NCBI GenBank assembly: GCA_031263435.1 | Contig: JAISFT010000047.1 | Span: forward strand, 1 to 6,987 | Source: Treponema sp. | GTDB lineage: Bacteria; Spirochaetota; Spirochaetia; Treponematales; Breznakiellaceae | Length of the DNA: 6,987 bases | Direction of reading: 5' to 3' | Made by a program: the position numbers and the translations under genes | Shown: in pieces, positions 1 to 4,040 of the stretch | Position numbering within the stretch: position 1 is the stretch's first letter | Layout of the letters: the number at the start of each line of letters is the position of its first letter | The notes under the pieces: model-generated | What the model was told of the DNA's origin: nothing | Database searches by the model: none | What the model saw: only the letters and a program-made list of their open reading frames with translations

Positions 1-1
1 A

Positions 2-73
2 CAGCGGGCGGCCAACATGAAGGCCGCGCAGGGCGCGTATGTCGAAAAACAGGAACGGGCGCTTGCTCGATAG
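2..73 (+). CDS. C-terminal tail of an upstream gene (partial)
   Basis: Reading from base 2, 23 sense codons run to a TAG at 71-73, giving a peptide that ends ...YVEKQERALAR. It is rich in Ala, Lys, Arg, Gln and Glu and looks like a charged helical C-terminus. The stop falls about ten bases before the ribosome binding site of the TetR gene, which is the usual spacing for the end of a preceding gene in the same operon. The fragment is too short to assign a family. A second frame is also open across these bases, so the call rests mainly on the position of the stop. Confidence 0.4.
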   Translation, partial: QRAANMKAAQGAYVEKQERALAR

Positions 74-97
74 CTTGTTCAAGAGGAAGAGGAAACT

Positions 98-685
98 ATG
101 GCGAAAAACGGATTAAAGACCGGCAAAGATCCCCGGGTCCGGTATACCCGGAAGATACTCAAAGACAGTCTCCTTGAGCTGATGAAGACGCGCCCGGTGG
201 CGGGAATCGGCATAAAAGAAATTTGCGCCCTGGCGGAGCTCAGCCGTTCCACCTTCTATACTTATTATGACGATGTACACCACCTCCTTGAGGAGATCGA
301 GGAAGAAGTGTTTGCCCATTTAGAGGATATGGTCAATCAATACGGTGCCTCAATGAGGCGCGGCAGCCGGAATGCCGGGGCGATATTTGAAAGCATACTG
401 CACTATACAGTGGATAGCAGCAATATGCTCCAGATCCTGCTGAGCGAGAACGGGGACATTAGCTTTCCGACAAAAGTTTTCCAACACTTTATCCCCCAAT
501 CACAGAAGATACTCCAGGACTCTTCTAAAAGTCCCGTGGAAGCCTATGTTCATGAAGGCTATTCCGTATTTGTCGTCCACGGCGCCGTCGGGCTTTTGCA
601 GTATTGGCTTAAAAACAACATGCACATCCCCATCCCAACCCTGGCAAAAATGCTGGTTAAACTGACCCAGCCCACAAGAGGGTAG
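98..685 (+). CDS. TetR/AcrR family transcriptional regulator
   Basis: A 195-residue protein of typical TetR length that should bind operator DNA as a dimer and release it when a ligand or partner binds the C-terminal domain. Residues 14-60 form the N-terminal DNA-binding domain: a first helix (RYTRKILKDSLLELM), then a helix-turn-helix with the family pattern IKEICALAELSRSTFYTYY at 39-57. The C-terminal part (about 90-190) is all-helical and ends in GAVGLLQYWLKNN at 162-174, resembling the C-terminal domain of the DhaS-like TetR subgroup. The ligand cannot be read from sequence. The ATG at 98 is preceded by a purine-rich AGGAAGAGG at 84-92, five bases before the start. Only 24 bases separate it from the preceding stop, so it is probably co-transcribed with the upstream gene, which is the most likely target along with itself. 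Base composition is moderate (28 G+C of 60 at 301-360). Confidence 0.9.
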   Translation: MAKNGLKTGKDPRVRYTRKILKDSLLELMKTRPVAGIGIKEICALAELSRSTFYTYYDDVHHLLEEIEEEVFAHLEDMVNQYGASMRRGSRNAGAIFESILHYTVDSSNMLQILLSENGDISFPTKVFQHFIPQSQKILQDSSKSPVEAYVHEGYSVFVVHGAVGLLQYWLKNNMHIPIPTLAKMLVKLTQPTRG

Positions 686-785
686 ACATCGTTTTTTGGG
701 AAGGCCGCAAAACATTCCGGCTGTGTGCGATTTTACAGCAATCTGGTATCCAGGCAGCAAATAAAATGGGGTTCCACCTTTCCCT

Positions 786-822
786 GGCGCAAAACTTCAT
801 TGCACAGCGAAAGGCCGCCTGG
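786..822 (+). repeat. Dispersed repeat, module A, copy 1
   Basis: These 37 bases match 2828-2864 at 31 positions in the same orientation. Both begin GGCGCAAAACT and share ATTGCAC, GCGAA and a closing TGG. Both copies lie in intergenic DNA and are followed by further repeat modules. Similarity this long in two gaps of the same window is not expected by chance. Confidence 0.65.
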
Positions 823-838
823 CGTGGTCATTTGACCT

Positions 839-858
839 GGCCGGCAAGGAGGCCGGCC
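839..858 (+). repeat. 7-bp stem-loop
   Basis: GGCCGGC at 839-845 pairs with GCCGGCC at 852-858 around a six-base loop. No T-run follows, so it is not a standard intrinsic terminator. It is the first of a row of hairpins leading into the box B element. Confidence 0.6.
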
Positions 859-872
859 TAAACAAATCATCA

Positions 873-895
873 GGGGTTTTGCGAAGCAAAACCCC
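873..895 (+). repeat. Perfect 10-bp stem-loop
   Basis: GGGGTTTTGC at 873-882 pairs exactly with GCAAAACCCC at 886-895 around a GAA loop. It has no trailing T-run on either strand. It lies four bases before the next hairpin and appears to be part of the same repeat cluster. Confidence 0.7.
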
Positions 896-898
896 GAA

Positions 899-930
899 GG
901 CGAAAATAGCCCCGGAGGGCGATTTTCGCC
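899..930 (+). repeat. Stem-loop joined to box B, copy 1
   Basis: GGCGAAAAT at 899-907 pairs with ATTTTCGCC at 922-930. After one A/G mismatch (908/921) an inner GCCC/GGGC stem (909-912 with 917-920) closes a CGGA tetraloop, giving 13 base pairs in 32 bases. Its 3' arm runs into conserved box B. At the other locus box B is also preceded by a hairpin ending in GCC, but of unrelated sequence. Confidence 0.7.
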
Positions 931-952
931 CGCGCAAGGGATAGAAGCGGAA
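928..952 (+). repeat. Conserved box B, copy 1
   Basis: A 25-base sequence with core CGCAAGGGATAGAAGCGG that is identical, without mismatch, to the reverse complement of 6335-6359. An exact 25-base match between two intergenic regions 5.4 kb apart marks a dispersed repeat. Directly after it GCGG/CCGC (947-950 with 956-959) can form a small hairpin. Confidence 0.8.
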
Positions 953-960
953 ATACCGCA

Positions 961-1215
961 GACCCCCGGCCCAACCTGCCCTACTTCATGCGTGTACCGC
1001 GGAGCCGGGGCAAATCCCGAAAAAACGCTTGTAGAATCTGCCTCCGCTATCTTCGATACGTCGTATCTACGATACACTACGGCAAAAAGCCGACGGCAGG
1101 GAATTCCAAAATGTTTTTCCGGGCTATGCCCCGGCTCCGCGGTACAAGCATGGGGTGGGTCAGTTTTTACAGCGGGGCTCTGCTTCTAAGAGGCGAAGAG
1201 TTTGGCCGGGGGGTC
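961..1215 (+). other. Predicted three-arm structured element between boxes B and C
   Basis: Folded by hand. A closing stem pairs 961-974 with 1201-1215 (13 pairs, one C/T mismatch at 972/1203, one bulged G at 1213). Inside it a long arm pairs 976-1027 with 1112-1163, and a third arm 1178-1200 pairs CTCT with AGAG and GCTTC with GAGGC around a TAA loop with a two-base bulge. The five non-Watson-Crick pairs I count as wobbles (982/1157, 985/1154, 986/1153, 1027/1112, 1184/1192) are all G-U if the plus strand is the RNA and would be A-C on the other strand. This suggests, without proving, a plus-strand RNA fold. It could instead be a DNA palindrome cluster belonging to a miniature mobile element. 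Confidence 0.5.
976..1163. repeat. Long imperfect inverted repeat, 52-base arms
   Basis: The left arm 976-1027 and right arm 1112-1163 are complementary at 43 of 52 positions, plus four G-T wobbles. The central 19 bases (994-1012 with 1127-1145) are perfect, reading GTACCGCGGAGCCGGGGCA on the left. The 84-base centre (1028-1111) contains the overlapping short palindromes GATAC-GTC-GTATC and GTATC-TAC-GATAC (1055-1075), which cannot form at once. The size (188 bases) and form resemble a MITE, but I find no convincing flanking target duplication. Confidence 0.75.
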
Positions 1216-1220
1216 GAGGA

Positions 1221-1242
1221 ATTGAAGCGGATAGCCCGGTCC
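1221..1242 (+). repeat. Conserved box C, copy 1
   Basis: A 22-base sequence with core AGCGGATAGCCCGGTCC that matches the reverse complement of 6224-6245 at 21 of 22 positions (A versus G at 1225). It directly precedes a GC-rich hairpin here, as it does at the second locus. It shares the word GAAGCGG with box B. Confidence 0.75.
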
Positions 1243-1266
1243 GCCGCCCGCAGAGCGGGCGGCGGA
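1240..1266 (+). repeat. Perfect 12-bp GC-rich stem-loop after box C
   Basis: TCCGCCGCCCGC at 1240-1251 pairs with GCGGGCGGCGGA at 1255-1266 around an AGA loop. The following bases are not T-rich, so it is not a classical terminator. It closes the first copy of the composite element. Confidence 0.7.
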
Positions 1267-1349
1267 TGCGCCCAAAATACGATCAAAATTCCTATGCGTT
1301 TATCCTGGCAATTTTGTGCCTTCCCTTTCCCGGGGCAGGACAGATACTG

Positions 1350-1379
1350 TTTCAATCCCCCGCGTGTTTTGTGTAGAAT
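1350..1379 (+). promoter_or_regulatory. Possible promoter for the methyltransferase gene
   Basis: A TAGAAT (1374-1379) resembling a -10 box stands 18 bases after a weak -35-like TTTCAA (1350-1355). If real, transcription would begin at or near the GTG start at 1386, giving a leaderless or nearly leaderless mRNA. That would agree with the lack of a recognisable ribosome binding site there. The -35 match is poor. Confidence 0.25.
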
Positions 1380-1385
1380 GGTCTG

Positions 1386-2822
1386 GTGAAACGTATCATC
1401 CTTAAACCCGGCGAGGAAGCCCGAATCCTTGCGGGACATCCCTGGGTCTATGACAACGAGGTGGAGAAGATTCTGAGCGGCCCGGCAGGGAAGGATGCGG
1501 CCCTGGTTGCCGGGGAACCGGCGGATGTAGAGGCCGTGGTCCGGGGCAAGCCCTGTTACCTGGGCCGGGCCCTGGTGAATCCCCAGTCCCGGATCATCGC
1601 CCGGATCTACAGCCCCTCCAAGGAAGGGCTGGACAAGGGTTTTTTTAAGCGCCGTATCCGGGAGGCTCTTAAGCGGCGGCTCCTTGCCGGGGGCGCCGAC
1701 GAGGGGGCTTACAACCTGGGCCGGGAATCGGCCCGGCTGGTCTTTGGGGAGGCGGATTTTCTGCCGGGCCTTATCATCGACCGCTTTGTGGGCTGGACCC
1801 TGGCGGAGATTGAGGAGAACCAGCCGGAGCGGCCCCTGGATTGGGACGATACCGAGGCCCGGCTGGGGCCGCCCCAGTCCTGGATCTCCGTCCAGTTCCT
1901 CAGTTATGGCATGGACCGGCGGCGGGAAGAGATTATCGCCGCCCTGGAGGAGACCCTGGCCGCTCCCCTGGTTCCCGCGGGGGGGAAGGCCCTGGGTCTG
2001 CCCCGGGGGATCATCGAAAAGTCCGCGCCCCGGTTCCGGGAACTGGAGGGGCTTCCCCCGCAGGAAGGGCTTATCAAGGGGGTCTTCCCCCCCGGCGGGG
2101 TGGTGATCTTTGAAAACGGCCTGCCCTTTGTGGTTTGCCCGGAGGAGGGGCAGAAGACCGGCCACTTCCTGGACCAGCGGGATAACCGCCTGCGGGCGGC
2201 GTCCTGTATGGCGGAGCTTTGTTCAGGGGAGACCGGTTCCGGGGACGGCGAATCCGCGCCGGTCCTACGGGTCCTGGACGGCTGTTCCTACACCGGGGGC
2301 TTTGCGATCCACATCCTCCGGCTGGGGGATTACGGCTTTAATTCCGGCGGCCCTTCGGTCCCCATCGTGGCGGACTGTGTGGATTCCTCCGCGACCGCCC
2401 TGGAAACCTTGAAGATCAACGGGGCCCTGAACGGGGTGGAGGACCGGCTGCGGACGGTAGAGGCGGATATTTTTGAATTCCTGCGGCAGGCGGAGCGGCG
2501 CAGGGAACGCTACGATCTGGTGATTCTGGATCCCCCGGCCTTTGCCAAGAGCCGTTCCGCGCTGGGGGGCGCCCTCCGGGGCTACAAGGAGATCAACCTG
2601 CGGGCCCTCCGGCTGCTGCGGGCCGGGGGTATTTTGATAAGCTGTTCCTGCAGCCAGGCCCTGGACGAACTGCGGTTCCGGCAGTTGATTGGGGAGGCGG
2701 CCCGGGACGCGGAACGCCGGCTGTACCTGCTGGAATCCCGTACCCAGGCCCGGGATCATCCGATCCTTGTGGGCTACGATGAATCGTTATATCTTAAATG
2801 CAACATTTACCGGGTGCAGTAG
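1386..2822 (+). CDS. Class I SAM-dependent rRNA methyltransferase, RlmI-like (PUA domain)
   Basis: A 478-residue protein of the RlmI/YccW family. E. coli RlmI forms 5-methylcytidine at position 1962 of 23S rRNA; the exact target here is inferred from family only. An N-terminal PUA-like RNA-binding region (about 1-80, with GHPWVYDNEV at 17-26) is followed by a family signature (FLPGLIIDRF, 125-134) and KTGHFLDQRDNR at 257-268. The Rossmann methyltransferase domain has a SAM-binding motif VLDGCSYTGGF (296-306), the acidic VDSS (332-335), the catalytic-region motif DPPAFAKS (382-389) and a SCSCS segment (419-423). It is longer than the roughly 400 residues usual for the family, with extra sequence near 143-165 and Gly/Ser/Glu-rich 279-292. 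The start is GTG: the family N-terminus begins right there and no in-frame ATG fits upstream. No clear ribosome binding site precedes it. It stands alone between two repeat regions, so it is probably monocistronic. Confidence 0.9.
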   Translation: MKRIILKPGEEARILAGHPWVYDNEVEKILSGPAGKDAALVAGEPADVEAVVRGKPCYLGRALVNPQSRIIARIYSPSKEGLDKGFFKRRIREALKRRLLAGGADEGAYNLGRESARLVFGEADFLPGLIIDRFVGWTLAEIEENQPERPLDWDDTEARLGPPQSWISVQFLSYGMDRRREEIIAALEETLAAPLVPAGGKALGLPRGIIEKSAPRFRELEGLPPQEGLIKGVFPPGGVVIFENGLPFVVCPEEGQKTGHFLDQRDNRLRAASCMAELCSGETGSGDGESAPVLRVLDGCSYTGGFAIHILRLGDYGFNSGGPSVPIVADCVDSSATALETLKINGALNGVEDRLRTVEADIFEFLRQAERRRERYDLVILDPPAFAKSRSALGGALRGYKEINLRALRLLRAGGILISCSCSQALDELRFRQLIGEAARDAERRLYLLESRTQARDHPILVGYDESLYLKCNIYRVQ

Positions 2823-2827
2823 TATCC

Positions 2828-2884
2828 GGCGCAAAACTGTATTGCACGGCGAAGGGCTGCATGGATGCCGTTTTTCGCCCGCGC
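2828..2884 (+). repeat. Dispersed repeat, module A copy 2 with a box B-edge remnant
   Basis: 2828-2864 matches 786-822 at 31 of 37 positions. Eight bases later, TTTTCGCCCGCGC at 2872-2884 repeats 923-935 exactly, the junction between hairpin and box B in the first locus. The roughly 100 bases that separate these parts at the first locus are missing, and box B is cut off after its first eight bases. This looks like an internally deleted relative of the left part of the 786-952 cluster. It begins six bases after the methyltransferase stop. Confidence 0.6.
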
Positions 2885-2891
2885 CCGTATC

Positions 2892-2919
2892 TTGAATCGA
2901 AACGAAACAGAAACATTAT
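2892..2919 (+). promoter_or_regulatory. Possible promoter for the two-gene unit
   Basis: TTGAAT (2892-2897) and CATTAT (2914-2919) are spaced by 16 bases in a distinctly AT-rich patch, 53 bases before the next start codon. Each hexamer matches the sigma-70 consensus at four of six positions. CAGAAA/TTTCTG (2908-2913 with 2919-2924) forms a small palindrome over the -10 region that might be an operator. It is supported by position and composition only. Confidence 0.35.
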
Positions 2920-2972
2920 TTCTGAAAAACAATGAGCCAATTCAAAACTTGGTTCCAATTTAGGGGGTAATC

Positions 2973-3998
2973 ATGGAGACGGCCGGTAAGCGTCAATGGG
3001 TAAGGCGGGCTTTTGGCAGCCAGACGGTGGAAGCGGTTCCCGCGGGGTTTTGGTTCCACTTTACCCGGGACGAGGTGGAGGATGTGTTTGAACATCCCGG
3101 GATGCTGGAACAGAACCTGGAGGGGCACCGGAGGTTTTTCCGGGATTTTCAGCCGGACTTTGTAAAGATCATGAGCGACGGGTTTTTTATCTACCCCGGC
3201 CGGGAATTCCGGGAGGCCGAGACCGCGGAGGAATTCCGCAGGGCGGTTTCGATTGGTCCCGGGCATCCCTGGATCGAAAAGCAGGTGGAACTGGTAAAGA
3301 CCCTGACCGGGTTTTTTGGGAAGGAGGTTCTGTGTTTTTACAATATCTTTTCCCCTGCCACCTGTTTTAAATTCGGCCGCCGTTCTTCCGGCAGGGTTCC
3401 GGATACCCTGCTGGGGGATCTCATTCGGGACGATGCCCTTGTCCATGCCCTGGATGTTGCGGCGGGGGACCTGGCCGTCCTTGCCCGCAGGGTTATTGTC
3501 GAAGGGGGGGCCGACGGAATTTACCTGAGTGTCCAGGATCAGGACGACAGCCGTATCGGCGCGGAGGACTACGGGCGGGTCTTTGCCCCTGCGGACAGGC
3601 GGGTGCTGGCCGCGGCGGGGGAGGGGGGGCCGGCGGAGCCGGTGAATATCCTCCATATCTGCGGCTACGCGGGACGCCGCAACAGGCTGGAACACTACGC
3701 CGCTTACCCGGCCCAGGTCTTTAACTGGGCCTCCACCGTCGAGGGGGTCTCCCTGGCGGAGGGGACGAAGCTTGTTGGGGGCCGCTGTGTGCTGGGCGGT
3801 GTTGACAACACGGTGACGGGGATCCTGTACCGCGGGACCGAGGCGGAGATTAAGGCGGAGACCCGGCGGATTTTGGACGAGGCGGGGCGGACCGGCGTGG
3901 TCCTGGGCGCGGACTGTACGGTGCCCAGGGACATCGACCTGCAGCATCTGCAATGGGTCAGGGAGGCCGCCGCCGGGGCTGCCGCACAGGCCCGGTAG
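2973..3998 (+). CDS. Uroporphyrinogen decarboxylase family protein, likely corrinoid/methylcobamide methyltransferase-like
   Basis: A 341-residue protein with the URO-D fold, a (beta/alpha)8 barrel shared by the haem enzyme HemE and by methylcobamide:coenzyme M methyltransferases such as MtaA. It lacks the N-terminal PVWxMRQAGR signature of true HemE; the equivalent place reads VPAGFWFHF (22-30). It keeps LHICG (227-231), with His228 and Cys230, and a late Cys315 in GADCTVP. This is the His-X-Cys...Cys pattern that binds zinc in MtaA-type enzymes and activates a thiol for methyl transfer. Membership of the methyltransferase branch is therefore likely; the methyl donor and acceptor are unknown. 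No corrinoid-binding protein is encoded nearby. The ATG at 2973 follows a G-rich AGGGGG at 2962-2967, five bases away. The antiporter gene follows after about 40 bases, suggesting one transcript. A GGGGC/GCCCC hairpin (3999-4011) sits right after the stop. Confidence 0.82.
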   Translation: METAGKRQWVRRAFGSQTVEAVPAGFWFHFTRDEVEDVFEHPGMLEQNLEGHRRFFRDFQPDFVKIMSDGFFIYPGREFREAETAEEFRRAVSIGPGHPWIEKQVELVKTLTGFFGKEVLCFYNIFSPATCFKFGRRSSGRVPDTLLGDLIRDDALVHALDVAAGDLAVLARRVIVEGGADGIYLSVQDQDDSRIGAEDYGRVFAPADRRVLAAAGEGGPAEPVNILHICGYAGRRNRLEHYAAYPAQVFNWASTVEGVSLAEGTKLVGGRCVLGGVDNTVTGILYRGTEAEIKAETRRILDEAGRTGVVLGADCTVPRDIDLQHLQWVREAAAGAAAQAR

Positions 3999-4029
3999 GG
4001 GGCAGGGCCCCGAAATAAGCCCCATAATT

Positions 4030-4033
4030 AGGA
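4030..4033 (+). promoter_or_regulatory. Ribosome binding site deciding the antiporter start
   Basis: The only purine-rich Shine-Dalgarno-like sequence before the antiporter is AGGA at 4030-4033. It lies one base from the ATG at 4035, too close to work, but seven bases from the ATG at 4041. The second ATG is therefore the more likely start, removing two residues from the longer reading. Confidence 0.55.
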
Positions 4034-4040
4034 TATGAAC

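Larger units (their letters stand above)
686..1385 (+). other. 700-base intergenic region filled with structured repeats
   Basis: I see no credible gene here. The open frames (for example 988-1389) run through inverted repeats and resemble no protein family. From left to right it holds a short non-repetitive piece after the TetR gene, a 37-base dispersed repeat (786-822), two hairpins (839-858, 873-895), a structured element with conserved boxes (899-1266), and a more AT-containing segment (1267-1385) that leads into the methyltransferase and may carry its promoter. No hairpin followed by a T-run that would clearly terminate the TetR transcript is visible just after 685. Confidence 0.7.

Noticed and set aside
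832..862. TTGACC...CCTAAA as a promoter
   Set aside because: The -10 match is poor, and the sequence is part of a hairpin in the repeat cluster.
963..1212. Integron attC site, suggested by GCCCAAC at 969-975 (RYYYAAC) and the large palindrome
   Set aside because: No matching GTTRRRY lies at the other end of the palindrome and there is no integrase or cassette arrangement.
899..1266. Retron, diversity-generating or group II intron RNA
   Set aside because: No reverse transcriptase or maturase is encoded in the window, and the intron 5' GUGYG end and domain V were not found.
686..1385. CRISPR array, because of many repeats
   Set aside because: The repeats are palindromes and boxes in single copies per locus, not regularly spaced direct repeats with unique spacers.
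988..1389. A 133-codon plus-strand frame ending in a GTGA overlap with the methyltransferase start
   Set aside because: It runs through both arms of the long inverted repeat and box C; the Arg-rich product resembles nothing and the frame starts inside a stem.
1167..2165. A 332-codon minus-strand frame across the start of the methyltransferase
   Set aside because: Antisense to conserved methyltransferase sequence and extending into the structured repeat; low-complexity Pro/Gly-rich product.
3999..4011. GGGGC/GCCCC hairpin between the URO-D family gene and the antiporter as a terminator
   Set aside because: Only five base pairs and no T-run; the short gap to the next gene favours co-transcription.
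2916..4025. A 369-codon open frame opposite the URO-D family gene
   Set aside because: Same cause: antisense of a recognised family protein, with a proline- and glycine-rich translation and no motif.
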